Shown: positions 24,825 to 33,096 of the stretch, one piece after another
Layout of the letters: each line of letters opens with the position of its first letter
How positions within the stretch are numbered: the first letter of the stretch is position 1
From: Kitasatospora gansuensis
GTDB lineage: Bacteria; Actinomycetota; Actinomycetes; Streptomycetales; Streptomycetaceae
Direction of reading: 5' to 3'
DNA: 64,000 bases
Assembly (NCBI RefSeq): GCF_014203705.1
Contig: NZ_JACHJR010000001.1
Coordinates: forward strand, 8,148,084 to 8,212,083
Position numbers and translations under genes: made by a program
Notes under the pieces: generated by a model
Databases searched by the model: none
What the model saw: only the letters and a program-made list of their open reading frames with translations
What the model was told of the DNA's origin: nothing

Positions 24825-26144
24825 GTGAAGATCAGCGTCATCGGCACCGGCTACCTCGGCGCGACCCACGCCGCCGCGATGGCCGAGCTCGGCCACCAGG
24901 TGCTCGGCATGGACACCGACACCCACAAGGTCGAGGCCCTGAACAAGGGTCAGGCCCCGTTCGTCGAGCGCGGTCTGGACGACCTGCTCGCCAAGCACAC
25001 CACCGCGAGAACCCTGCGCTTCACCGCCTCCTACGCGGAGGCCGCCGAGTTCGCCGACGTCCACTTCCTCGGCATCGGTACCCCGCAGCAGGCCGGCAGC
25101 GGTGCCTACGACCTCACCCACCTCCAGGCGGCCGTCCGGCGCCTGGCGCCGCAGCTTCGCGACCACGCGCTGATCGTCGGCAAGTCCACCGTCCCGGTCG
25201 GCACCACCGCGCAGCTTCGGCAGATCCTGACCGAGCACGCCCGGCCCGGCTCGAACATCCACCTGGCCTGGTCGCCGGAATTCCTGCGTGAGTCCCTCGC
25301 CGTCGAGGACACCCTTCGCCCGGACCGCATCGTGCTCGGCATCGAGAACGGCGACACCACCAGCGAGGCGGTCTTCCGGGCTGTCTACGCGGAGATCCTG
25401 GGCGCCGGCTCCCCACTGATCGTCACCAGCCTGTCCACCGCCGAGCTGATCAAGGGTGCCGCGAACGCCTTCCTGGCCACCAAGATCTCCTTCATCAACG
25501 CGATGGCCGAGCTCTGCGAGCTGACCGGCGCCGACGTCCAGCAGCTCGCCCTCGGCCTGGGCTACGACCAGCGGATCGGCTTCCAGGGGATGCGGCCCGG
25601 TCTGGGCTTCGGCGGTGGTTGCCTGCCCAAGGACCTCCTCGGCTTCACCCACCGGGCCGAAGAGCTCGGCGCCGACCAAGCCGTGAGCTTCCTCCGTCAG
25701 GTCGACGCGATCAACCGCCGCCGCCGGGAGCGCACCGTTGAGCTCGCGCGGGAGATGCTCGGCGGCACCGTGGTCGGCAAGCGGATCGCCGTCTGGGGAG
25801 CCGCGTTCAAGCCCGGCACCGACGACATCCGCGACTCGCCCGCCCTCGCGGTCGCCGGGGCCCTGCACCGGATCGGGGCCGAGGTGACCGTCCACGACCC
25901 CGCCGCATTGGAGAACGCCCGCCGGGCCTGCCCGTCACTCGATTACGCCGACGACCCGGTCTCCGCGGTCACCGGCGCCGCCCTGCTGCTGCACCTCACC
26001 GACTGGCCCCAGTACGCCGAGACGGACCCGGCCGAGGTGCGGCAGCACATCGCCGCCCCCAGGGTCATCGACGCCCGAAGCGCCCTCGACACCGACCGCT
26101 GGCGCCGGGCGGGCTGGACCTTCCGGGCTCTCGGCTGCCCCTGA
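24825..26144 (+). CDS. UDP-glucose/GDP-mannose dehydrogenase family protein
   Basis: 439 residues. NAD-binding G-T-G-Y-L-G at 7-12; the catalytic Cys266 in G-F-G-G-G-C-L-P-K-D; the C-terminal UDP-binding domain with A-F-K-P-G-T-D-D-I-R-D-S-P. It oxidises the C6 hydroxyl of a nucleotide sugar, typically UDP-glucose to UDP-glucuronate. It is divergent from the HTH/TPR regulator, and there is no sugar-biosynthesis cluster around it. The start ATG follows GGAGGACCAACC. Confidence 0.92.
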   Translation: MKISVIGTGYLGATHAAAMAELGHQVLGMDTDTHKVEALNKGQAPFVERGLDDLLAKHTTARTLRFTASYAEAAEFADVHFLGIGTPQQAGSGAYDLTHLQAAVRRLAPQLRDHALIVGKSTVPVGTTAQLRQILTEHARPGSNIHLAWSPEFLRESLAVEDTLRPDRIVLGIENGDTTSEAVFRAVYAEILGAGSPLIVTSLSTAELIKGAANAFLATKISFINAMAELCELTGADVQQLALGLGYDQRIGFQGMRPGLGFGGGCLPKDLLGFTHRAEELGADQAVSFLRQVDAINRRRRERTVELAREMLGGTVVGKRIAVWGAAFKPGTDDIRDSPALAVAGALHRIGAEVTVHDPAALENARRACPSLDYADDPVSAVTGAALLLHLTDWPQYAETDPAEVRQHIAAPRVIDARSALDTDRWRRAGWTFRALGCP

Positions 26145-26280
26145 CCGGCGCCGGGCCGGGGTTGATGGGCTCGGTCATGTCGCCGCCTCCGGGTCTCGGT
26201 TTCGCTCGGCGAGGGTCGTGACGAGGCGTCATAGGTCGGCCCGTGCCGAGAGGTCGCGGGCGAACCGGTGGTGCAAAGTA

Positions 26281-26309
26281 TTGACCGAGCGCTTGGTCAG
26301 TTTTACCGT
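26281..26309 (+). promoter_or_regulatory. Promoter with TetR-type palindrome ahead of deiminase 6
   Basis: TTGACC (26281-26286), 17 bp, TACCGT (26304-26309). The overlapping TGACCGAGCGCTTGGTCA (26282-26299) is an 18-bp inverted repeat with a single mismatched base pair. The arms TGAC-N10-GTCA and the position over the -35 are the same as at 5311 and 10874, though the core differs. Confidence 0.7.
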
Positions 26310-26358
26310 CAGGGCCATGTCGCGGACGGACCGCGGCATGCAGACGGGAGGGCATGAG

Positions 26359-27567
26359 ATGAACGATCACAGCGAACCGCACGTCTCGACCGGAAGAGCA
26401 CACGCACCCCTCGGACGCCGGAACTTCCTCGCCGCAGCGGGCCTGGCGGCCGCCGGCGCCGGACTGGCGGCGGTGGCCACCCCCGCCACGGCGAAGGCGA
26501 CGGCGGTGAGCGCCGCGGGCACCTTCACGGTGCCGGTCGACACCGTCCAGCACACCCGCACCTGGATGGCCTGGCCGGACGACCCCACCATCTGGACCGG
26601 CCGCCGGGGAGGCCGCCGCGGCGGTCAGACGCCCTCGCTCAGCCAGATCCAGGCCAACATCGCGCTGGTTGCCAACACCATCGCCAAGTACGAGCCCGTG
26701 TACCTGTGCGCCAACCCGGCCGCCGCCGCGGCCGCCCGCCGGGCCTGCCCGGGCGCCAACGTCACGGTGATCACCACCGTCCCCGTCAACGACTGCTGGA
26801 TGCGCGACAGCGGCCCGGTCTTCCGTACCGACGGGCTCGGCGGCCTGGACGCGATCGGCCTCAACTTCAACGGCTGGGGCGGCAACCAGACCTACACCAA
26901 CGACGGCAAGGTCGCCGAGCGGGTCGCCGCCCTGCTCGGCGTGCCGTTCACGGCGGCGGGTCTGGTGGGGGAGGGCGGCGCCGTCGAGACCGACGGCGCG
27001 GGCACCCTGATGGCCACCAGGAGCAGCATCCTGGTCTCCAACCGCAACCCCGGGATGAGCCAGACCCAGGTCGAGAACGCGATGAAGGCCGCGTACGGCG
27101 CGAGCAAGGTGATCTGGTTCGCCGGCGTCGCGGGCCAGGACATCACCGGCGACCACGTCGACGCGACCTCGCGCTTCCTGGCCCCCGGCAAGGCGCTGGT
27201 CCAGCAGCCGAACGCCACTGACGACCCGTCGGATGCCTGGACCAAGGACGAGATCAACCAGTACAACGTGCTCTCCACCGCCACCGACGCCCGCGGCGTC
27301 CGGATCCAGGCCACCAAGCTCGGCGGCCCCGACTACTACACGATCCGGCAGAGCGACCCCGCCTTCGTCGGGTCCTACGCCAACTACTACGTCTGCAACG
27401 GCGCCGTGATCGCCTCCCAGTTCGGCGACTCCCGGGCCGACGCGGCCGCCAAGTCGAAGCTCCAGTCGCTCTTCCCGGGCCGGGTCGTCGTCCAGCTGAA
27501 CGTCGACTGGATCGGCCTCGGGGGCGGCGGCATCCACTGCGTCACCCAGCAGCAGCCGGTCCCGTAA
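26359..27567 (+). CDS. Agmatine deiminase family protein 6, Tat-exported
   Basis: 402 residues from the ATG at 26359, behind GGGAGGG; a longer in-frame version from 26218 would cross the promoter and is rejected. The Tat signal L-G-R-R-N-F-L-A-A-A-G ends near T-A-K-A. Motifs: W-M-R-D-S-G-P, N-F-N-G-W-G, G-E-G-G-A-V-E-T-D-G, D-H-V-D and Cys394 in G-G-G-G-I-H-C-V-T-Q-Q. A Gly/Arg-rich insertion (T-G-R-R-G-G-R-R-G-G-Q) follows the first W-P motif. It is closest by eye to deiminase 1 (shared N-H/D-H-x-D-x-T-S-R-F), so it may be its exported counterpart. It stands alone, 7 kb from the main locus. Confidence 0.88.
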   Translation: MNDHSEPHVSTGRAHAPLGRRNFLAAAGLAAAGAGLAAVATPATAKATAVSAAGTFTVPVDTVQHTRTWMAWPDDPTIWTGRRGGRRGGQTPSLSQIQANIALVANTIAKYEPVYLCANPAAAAAARRACPGANVTVITTVPVNDCWMRDSGPVFRTDGLGGLDAIGLNFNGWGGNQTYTNDGKVAERVAALLGVPFTAAGLVGEGGAVETDGAGTLMATRSSILVSNRNPGMSQTQVENAMKAAYGASKVIWFAGVAGQDITGDHVDATSRFLAPGKALVQQPNATDDPSDAWTKDEINQYNVLSTATDARGVRIQATKLGGPDYYTIRQSDPAFVGSYANYYVCNGAVIASQFGDSRADAAAKSKLQSLFPGRVVVQLNVDWIGLGGGGIHCVTQQQPVP

Positions 27568-27646
27568 CGGCAGGCCCCGGGCCCCGGCCTCGGCCGGAGC
27601 CCGGACGGGCGGGCAGCTGTCGGTGGTGGCTGCGAGGATTCCGGTC

Positions 27647-28303
27647 ATGAGCGACCTCGCCACCGCGATTGCCAACTACTGGAACGCTGCCGCCTCGTCC
27701 TTCGATGACGAACCCGACCACGGACTGAGGGCTGAACACACACGTGCCGCGTGGGCGCGACGGCTGGAGACGTGGCTGCCGTCCGGCCCGGTCGACGTGC
27801 TCGACATCGGATGTGGAACCGGCTCGCTGTCCCTGCTGGTGGCCGAGGCAGGGCATCGGGTGACCGGCGTCGACCTGGCGCCGCGCATGGTCGAACAGGC
27901 CCGGGAGAAGCTGGCTGCCGCCGATCTGACGGGCCGTTTCCTGGTCGGTGACGCGGCCATGCCGCCGACCGGCGATGAGCGATTCGACGTCGTGCTGTCG
28001 CGCCATCTGGTGTGGACGCTGCCCGATCCGGAAGCCGCGTTGCGGGAGTGGGTCGAACGCCTTCGGCCGGGTGGCCGGCTGGTGCTGGTGGAGGGCCGGT
28101 GGCGTGAGGCCGGGCAGAGCGGCGCACCGTACGTCGCGGGGGCGGAACTGCTGCCGTGGAGCGGTGGTGTCGGCGCGGATGTTCTGAAGGCCGTGGTCGG
28201 ACCGCTCGTCGCCGAACTGCGGATCGAACCGCTCGAGGGCGACGCTGACCTGTGGGGCGGTCCGGTGAACGACGAGCGCTATGCCCTGATCGCCCGGGTC
28301 TGA
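27647..28303 (+). CDS. SAM-dependent methyltransferase
   Basis: 218 residues from the ATG at 27647, preceded by GAGGA. Class I methyltransferase motif I is V-L-D-I-G-C-G-T-G-S-L-S near residue 46; G-V-D-L-A-P-R-M-V-E is motif post-I; R-L-R-P-G-G-R-L-V-L-V-E is motif III. The N-terminus (Y-W-N-A-A-A-S-S-F-D) is that of the Methyltransf_11 type. The substrate is unknown. A hairpin follows at 28314-28341. Confidence 0.88.
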   Translation: MSDLATAIANYWNAAASSFDDEPDHGLRAEHTRAAWARRLETWLPSGPVDVLDIGCGTGSLSLLVAEAGHRVTGVDLAPRMVEQAREKLAAADLTGRFLVGDAAMPPTGDERFDVVLSRHLVWTLPDPEAALREWVERLRPGGRLVLVEGRWREAGQSGAPYVAGAELLPWSGGVGADVLKAVVGPLVAELRIEPLEGDADLWGGPVNDERYALIARV

Positions 28304-28313
28304 GGCGGAGCCA

Positions 28314-28341
28314 GGTGGGCGCCCTGGTGATAGCGCCCACC
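28314..28341. terminator. Stem-loop after the methyltransferase gene
   Basis: GGTGGGCGC (28314-28322) pairs perfectly with GCGCCCACC (28333-28341) around a 10-nt loop, 11 bp after the stop codon. There is no T-run, as is common for streptomycete terminators. Confidence 0.5.
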
Positions 28342-28510
28342 CAGGAGGTGTTGAGCTCGGCAGCGTGGCAGAACTGACGCCCAGTGTGCCGGGCGGCCGG
28401 CCGGAACTCTGCGCCGAGGCCGCAGAGTTCTCGCTCGGCCCCAGGTCGTGCGGCGGTCCGGGCGGCGTGGCATGCTGTGCGGCTGTTGATCGAATACGGG
28501 GGGACGGGCG

Positions 28511-29197
28511 TTGCTGCTCATCATTGGACTGATCTTCACGGTGGTGCCAGGGATCCTGTGGGCCATGACGGTGCGGACCCACCGCGTCGGCTGGCCGATC
28601 GCTGCGGTGCTGGCCGTCTGCGCGGGGGGCAAGCTCCTGCTGCAGACCCACCTGCTCACCGTCGACCGGGGCCGGGACGACTTGGTGGGGCTTGCCCTGC
28701 TGGTGCCGATCCCAGTCCTGGTCACGGGCTGGCTGCTGGAGCGTTGGACGGCCGGGCCGCGCAAGGTGGCGCCACTGCAGGACCGTTCACAGGCGGCGAT
28801 CGCGTGCCTGGTCTTCTACACCCTGCTGGCCGGCGGGGTGACCGGGTGGATGTACCACGACGGGGGCAAGGAGAACGTCCCCTCGGCCGCCCAGGTACTG
28901 CCGCTGCCGGCCGAGTTGGTCTCGCACGAACGCGAAGGCCTGACCTGCAGCGCCGACCGGTGCGGCGTCGGCTTCACCGTCACGAGCAACACGGGCCTGA
29001 CGCCGCAACAGGTGGAGCAGCGGGTCCGCGACCACCTCGAAAACACCCACGGCTGGCACCTCGACAGCACCGGCCGAGCCTGCTGCCCGGCCGGCTGGAT
29101 CCTCGACCGGTCGCAGACCTGCCTCCGGGTCAGGGTCGTACCGATGAGCCGTCAGGTCTCGGTCGATCTGACGAACGACAGCACGGAGCGGTCCTGA
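28511..29197 (+). CDS. Small membrane protein with Cys-containing outer domain
   Basis: 228 residues from a TTG. Two or three N-terminal helices (about 1-20, 28-48, 55-75) and one more near 98-118 precede an outside domain with C-S-A-D-R-C, H-G-W-H-L-D-S-T-G-R-A-C-C-P-A-G-W-I and a last Cys. It is paralogous to the protein at 55041-55736 (same order: membrane part, L-P-A-x-L-x, C-A-T-G-L-C, H-G-W-D-L-D-S, W-I-T-D-R-T-L-L-C). The Cys probably form disulphides outside the cell. The function is unknown. Confidence 0.7.
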   Translation: MLLIIGLIFTVVPGILWAMTVRTHRVGWPIAAVLAVCAGGKLLLQTHLLTVDRGRDDLVGLALLVPIPVLVTGWLLERWTAGPRKVAPLQDRSQAAIACLVFYTLLAGGVTGWMYHDGGKENVPSAAQVLPLPAELVSHEREGLTCSADRCGVGFTVTSNTGLTPQQVEQRVRDHLENTHGWHLDSTGRACCPAGWILDRSQTCLRVRVVPMSRQVSVDLTNDSTERS

Positions 29198-29260
29198 CCC
29201 GTCGGGAGCGGCTGTCCCGGAGGGCTGAGCACGTGTCATCCCGTGCCCCGACGCCGGCGG

Positions 29261-29842
29261 TCAGCCGTCGATCCCGCGGAGGAAGTCGAGGACCCGGCGG
29301 GTGAGCAGCTCGGTCGCCGCCCGGTCGTAGGACGGCAGCGAGGAGTCCGCGAACAGGTGCTCCTTGCCGGGGTAGACGAAGAGTTCGGCGCCCTCGGTGG
29401 AGTCGGCCAGCGCGCGGGCCGCGTCGAGGTCACCGTCCTCGGCGAAGAACGGGTCGTCCACCATGCCGTGCACCTGGACGGGAACGCCCTCCGGCCAGGC
29501 GTCGCCGAACTCCGACACGGGGAAGCAGGAGTAGATCAGCAGGGCACCCCGGGCACCGGCCCGGGTCTGGGCCAGTCGCTGCGCCGGCATGACGCCGAGT
29601 GAGAAGCCCGCGTAGACCAGCGCCTCGTCGAGCCCCTCGACTGCGGCGACGCCACGGTCCATGAGCGTGTCGAAGCCGGTCTGCCGAGCGTACGCAATAC
29701 CGTCCTCGAGGGTGGCGAAGGTGTGTCCCTCGTAGAGGTCGGGCAGGTGGACGGTGTGCCCCGCCGCGCGCAGCTCGGCCGCGAAGGCCGCCACTCCCTC
29801 GGTCAGCCCCTGGGCGTGGTGGTACAGGACGATCTCGGCCAT
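29261..29842 (-). CDS. Dienelactone hydrolase family protein
   Basis: 193 residues; the ATG at 29842 follows AAGGAG. Alpha/beta hydrolase with the nucleophile elbow G-F-S-L-G (Ser in place of the Cys of classical dienelactone hydrolase), the Asp in G-M-V-D-D-P and the His in G-K-E-H-L-F. The L-Y-H-H-A-Q-G-L-T start is common in actinobacterial members. It is divergent from an ArsR-like regulator 69 bp away, which probably controls it. Confidence 0.85.
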   Translation of the reverse strand: MAEIVLYHHAQGLTEGVAAFAAELRAAGHTVHLPDLYEGHTFATLEDGIAYARQTGFDTLMDRGVAAVEGLDEALVYAGFSLGVMPAQRLAQTRAGARGALLIYSCFPVSEFGDAWPEGVPVQVHGMVDDPFFAEDGDLDAARALADSTEGAELFVYPGKEHLFADSSLPSYDRAATELLTRRVLDFLRGIDG

Positions 29843-29911
29843 GGTCGGGCTCCTTGAAAATCTAATGATCCGAAAAATTGGAACGTTCGGCGATGTTAGA
29901 CTAGTCCAACC
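29843..29911. promoter_or_regulatory. Divergent promoter region, AT-rich
   Basis: The 69 bp between the hydrolase and the HTH gene are much richer in A/T than the surroundings. A -10-like TAGACT lies about 20 bp before the HTH start. It should hold both promoters and the regulator's operator; I see no clean palindrome. Confidence 0.5.
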
Positions 29912-30487
29912 ATGTCGAGCAATGATCCAACCCCGGACTACGACCTCGATGACACGATCGAGCTCACCACCGCCGAGCAGGTGCGGGCGATCAGTGACCC
30001 GCTGCGCACCACGATCCTCGGCCTGCTGCACGAGCGCGCCGCGACCGTGACGGAGCTGGCCGGTGCGGTCAAGCGTCCGAAGAGCACGGTCGCGCACCAC
30101 GTCGGCGTCCTGGTCCGAGCGGGCCTGCTGCACGTCGTACGCACCCGGCGGGTCCGGGCGATAGAGGAGCGCTACTACGGCCGTACCGCGCGGATGTTCT
30201 ACGTGGGTCTCGGCCGGCAGGTGGACGGCGTGGCGCTGCCGCTCGACTTCAACGACTTCGAGGTGGCGGCCAAGGAGTCCAGCTCGGCGTACGAGATCGG
30301 CCGGCTGCGGGGGTACCTCCGGCACGCCCGGATCCCGGAGCAGCGGGCGGCGGAGTTCTGGGAGCGGATCGACCAGGTGGTCCAGGAGTTCGACCGGCTG
30401 CCGCGCTCGGGCGACGAGGTATACGGGTTCGCCGTGGGCCTGTACCCCATGCTTGACTACCCGACCCTGCCCGACCGCGAGGACTGA
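29912..30487 (+). CDS. ArsR-like winged-helix regulator
   Basis: 191 residues. The N-terminal winged helix (A-I-S-D-P-L-R-T-T-I-L-G-L-L, T-V-T-E-L-A-G-A-V, S-T-V-A-H-H-V-G-V-L) is of the HTH_20/ArsR type. The C-terminal half, with E-R-Y-Y-G-R-T-A-R-M-F, is shared by a streptomycete group. Divergent position suggests it regulates the hydrolase at 29261. Its 3' end overlaps the converging tetR by 31 bp. Confidence 0.82.
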   Translation: MSSNDPTPDYDLDDTIELTTAEQVRAISDPLRTTILGLLHERAATVTELAGAVKRPKSTVAHHVGVLVRAGLLHVVRTRRVRAIEERYYGRTARMFYVGLGRQVDGVALPLDFNDFEVAAKESSSAYEIGRLRGYLRHARIPEQRAAEFWERIDQVVQEFDRLPRSGDEVYGFAVGLYPMLDYPTLPDRED

Positions 30488-31104
30488 CCGGCGAGGGCGG
30501 CGCCGAGGAGGACGCGGAGGTGGTCGGCCTCGGGGATCAGGGCGGCCTCGATCTCGTCGTCGGCGCGGCCGGCCAGGGTGAGTTCCTGGATCCGGCGGAA
30601 CAGCAGGCGGTCCGCCGCGCAGATGAGAGCGGCGGCGGCCCGGGGTGCGATGGCCGGGGCGGTGTGGGGGGCGTCGGCGGTGAGTGCCGCGGCGAGTGCC
30701 TGCTCCCGCAGGTCGTGCAGTTCGCGCATCCGGGCGGTGAGGGTGGGGCTGTCGTCGACCATGCGGGCGAACGCCGCGCCGGTGAAGCCGACGACGGGGC
30801 TGTGGTCGAGCAGGGCTGCGCGGAACGTCCGGGCCAGGGCCTCGAACGGCTCCTCGCCGGGCGCGCGCTCGGACACCGCCCGGGCGAGGCCCTGGGTGAA
30901 GGCCTCGTGGTGGTCGAGGGCCAGGTCCTCCTTGCGGGGGAAGTAGTTGGTCACCGTTTTCTTGGCCACGCGGGCGGCGGTGGCGATCTCGGCGATGGTG
31001 GTCTGCTCGAAGCCCTGCTCGATGAAGAGCCCGGTCGCGCAGTCGGAGATCAGCTGTCGGGTCTCCTGCTTCTTGGACTCTCGGAGTCCCAACTCGGTTG
31101 CCAT
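30457..31104 (-). CDS. TetR-family regulator
   Basis: 215 residues. HTH: T-T-I-A-E-I-A-T-A-A-R-V-A-K-K-T-V-T-N-Y-F-P-R-K-E-D. It is divergent from a reductase gene, with two identical-type 15-bp operators in the 101-bp gap, one beside each start. Self-regulation and repression of the reductase are likely. Confidence 0.88.
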   Translation of the reverse strand: MATELGLRESKKQETRQLISDCATGLFIEQGFEQTTIAEIATAARVAKKTVTNYFPRKEDLALDHHEAFTQGLARAVSERAPGEEPFEALARTFRAALLDHSPVVGFTGAAFARMVDDSPTLTARMRELHDLREQALAAALTADAPHTAPAIAPRAAAALICAADRLLFRRIQELTLAGRADDEIEAALIPEADHLRVLLGAALAGQSSRSGRVG

Positions 31105-31114
31105 GAGGGGAATC

Positions 31115-31129
31115 TTACCTCCGTCGTAA
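31115..31129. promoter_or_regulatory. TetR operator copy A
   Basis: TTACCTCCGTCGTAA, an inverted repeat with arms TTAC/GTAA, 10 bp before the tetR start. A near-identical copy lies at 31166-31180, 51 bp away. Confidence 0.65.
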
Positions 31130-31165
31130 AAATAGCCTTGATCGATCGGAGGGTCGAGGCTAAAG

Positions 31166-31180
31166 TTACGTCCGTCGTAA
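31166..31180. promoter_or_regulatory. TetR operator copy B
   Basis: TTACGTCCGTCGTAA, one base different from copy A, 25 bp before the reductase start, so it would block that promoter. Confidence 0.65.
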
Positions 31181-31205
31181 AGTTCGCCTCAGTGAATGGA
31201 CCTGG

Positions 31206-31793
31206 ATGCGCAAGCTCACCTACTTCGTCGGCACCACCATCGACGGCTTCATCGCCGCCCCCGACGGTGACTTCGACTTCTTCGCCCCGTGCCTCACCGG
31301 GGACTACCTCCCGCAGCTGGCCGCCGAGTACCCGGAGACCCTCCCCACCATGGGCCGAGCGGCCTTCGGTGTCGCGGACGCGCCCAACTCCCGCTTCGAC
31401 ACCGTGCTCATGGGCCGCGGCACGTACGGCCCTGGCCTGGCCGTCGGCCTCGACAACCCGTACGCCCACCTGCGGCAGGTCGTGTTCTCCCGCTCGCTGA
31501 CCGCCGGTCAGGACCAGGCCGTCGAGATCACCGCCGAGGATCCGGCCGTCGTGGTGCGCAAGCTCAAGCAGGAGGACGGGCTCGGCATCTGGCTCTGCGG
31601 CGGAGCCGACCTGGCAGGCCAACTGCTCCCCGAGATCGACGAACTGATCATCAAGCAGTACCCGATCGTGGCCGGCGGCGGCATCCCGCTGTTCCGCGCC
31701 GACTTCTCGCCGCGCGCCTTCCGGCTCACGGACAGCCGCGTCGTCGCGAACGGCAACCTCATCACGACCTACGCGAAGGCCGCCGCTCAGTGA
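31206..31793 (+). CDS. Dihydrofolate reductase-like (RibD C-terminal domain) protein
   Basis: 195 residues. The N-terminal R-K-L-T-Y-F-V-G-T-T-I-D-G-F-I-A and the central D-T-V-L-M-G-R-G-T-Y, then G-I-W-L-C-G-G-A-D-L-A-G-Q-L-L mark the RibD_C/YyaP family of NADPH-dependent reductases. The substrate is unknown. Controlled very likely by the divergent TetR. Confidence 0.88.
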   Translation: MRKLTYFVGTTIDGFIAAPDGDFDFFAPCLTGDYLPQLAAEYPETLPTMGRAAFGVADAPNSRFDTVLMGRGTYGPGLAVGLDNPYAHLRQVVFSRSLTAGQDQAVEITAEDPAVVVRKLKQEDGLGIWLCGGADLAGQLLPEIDELIIKQYPIVAGGGIPLFRADFSPRAFRLTDSRVVANGNLITTYAKAAAQ

Positions 31794-32035
31794 GCCGGTC
31801 CGGTCGCTCCGCGCGGGTTCGTCGAATTCTTCTCGACGGGCCCGCGCGGACCGGCTAGCCTGCCGTACGCATGATCATCTCGGCAGGCGGCAGCGTCCCC
31901 CGGCGTTCGCGGCCCGGTCTGCCGTTGCGGGCCGGAGCGGCACCAACTCAACACCGCCACCCTCGCGTTGGAGACCCGGCCGAGTCGTCCCGCGATGATC
32001 CACCCCTCGTACGCTTCCCGAACCACGGAGACAGC

Positions 32036-32914
32036 TTGTCCGCGCGCATCACCGCCCTGACCGACCCCGACGAGAAGTCCGGCCGCCGCCTGGCGTGGCT
32101 GGCCTCCGGCCCCGACGGCCGGCCGCTCGGTTCCGCCTTCCTGCGCCTGTTCGTCAAGCAGGAACAGCGCCACCTGGCCGAACTGGACGTTCAGGTCCAC
32201 CCGGCCGAGCAGCGCCGGGGGACGGGTTCGCTGCTGGTCGAGGCGACTGTCGCCGCAGCCCGCCAGGACGGCCGACGGGCCGTCATATCCCAGGCCGAGG
32301 AGGGCTCTTCCGGCGCGGGCTTCCTGGTCGCCAAGGGTTTCCACGCGGCGCTCGCCCTGATCTACACCCGGCTGGCGCTGGCCGACGCGGACTTCCCCGC
32401 GCTCGCCGAGACCGTGCAGAAGCCGCACGCCGGCTACCGGTTGGCGGCCTGGGAGGGGATGGTGCCCGACGAGCTCGCCGACACCTTCGTCGCCTCGCGG
32501 CGCGCGATGAACGACGTGCCCATGGGCGCCGTCGACTACGGCATCGTGGTCTGGGACTTCGACCGGGTACGGGCGGCGGTCGCGGCCGTCGCCGAACGCG
32601 GGGACATCCTGCACACCGTGGCGGCCGTCGACGAGTCGGACGGTTCCATCGTCGGCTTCACCGAACTGGTGGTCCCGGGCAGCGGGACGGGCGACGCCCA
32701 GCACTACGGCACGGCGGTACTGCCCGAGCACCGCGGCCACGGCCTCGCCCGCTGGATGAAGGCCGCCTCGATCGTCCAGGCCCGCGAACGCCACCCCGAG
32801 CTCGACGGCCTGCTGACCGACACCGCGGACAACAACCCGTACATGCGGCGCGTCAACGACGAGCTCGGCTACCTGCCGACGCACATCTCCCACGAGTACC
32901 AACTCGACCTGTAG
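32036..32914 (+). CDS. GNAT N-acetyltransferase, tandem-domain
   Basis: Taken from a TTG at 32036, 5 nt after GGAG, giving 292 residues; an in-frame ATG at 31871 exists but its N-terminal stretch is not protein-like. Two GNAT folds: the first with V-H-P-A-E-Q-R-R-G-T-G-S-L-L, the second with V-L-P-E-H-R-G-H-G-L-A-R-W-M-K. Such double GNAT proteins in actinomycetes include mycothiol-synthase-like and aminoglycoside-acetylating relatives. The substrate is not evident. Confidence 0.78.
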   Translation: MSARITALTDPDEKSGRRLAWLASGPDGRPLGSAFLRLFVKQEQRHLAELDVQVHPAEQRRGTGSLLVEATVAAARQDGRRAVISQAEEGSSGAGFLVAKGFHAALALIYTRLALADADFPALAETVQKPHAGYRLAAWEGMVPDELADTFVASRRAMNDVPMGAVDYGIVVWDFDRVRAAVAAVAERGDILHTVAAVDESDGSIVGFTELVVPGSGTGDAQHYGTAVLPEHRGHGLARWMKAASIVQARERHPELDGLLTDTADNNPYMRRVNDELGYLPTHISHEYQLDL

Positions 32915-33096
32915 GCACACCCGTTCGGTGGTGCCGGCTGCTCGGCCGAACGGCCCGGCAGGGCACCGCCGACCTGATGCGGGAGGAAGCCCCCCGGCCG
33001 CCCTGGGGCTTCACCCGTGCGGCCGATCAGCCGATGTACTCCTCAGGACGTGCCGCCGGACAGGTGCGGCACGTCCGAAGGACGAGGAGGAACGCG
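32915..33096. other. Intergenic region with two inverted repeats
   Basis: CCGTTCGG (32921-32928) with CCGAACGG (32946-32953), and GAAGCCCC (32986-32993) with GGGGCTTC (33005-33012). One or both may terminate the GNAT transcript; neither has a T-run. Confidence 0.4.
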
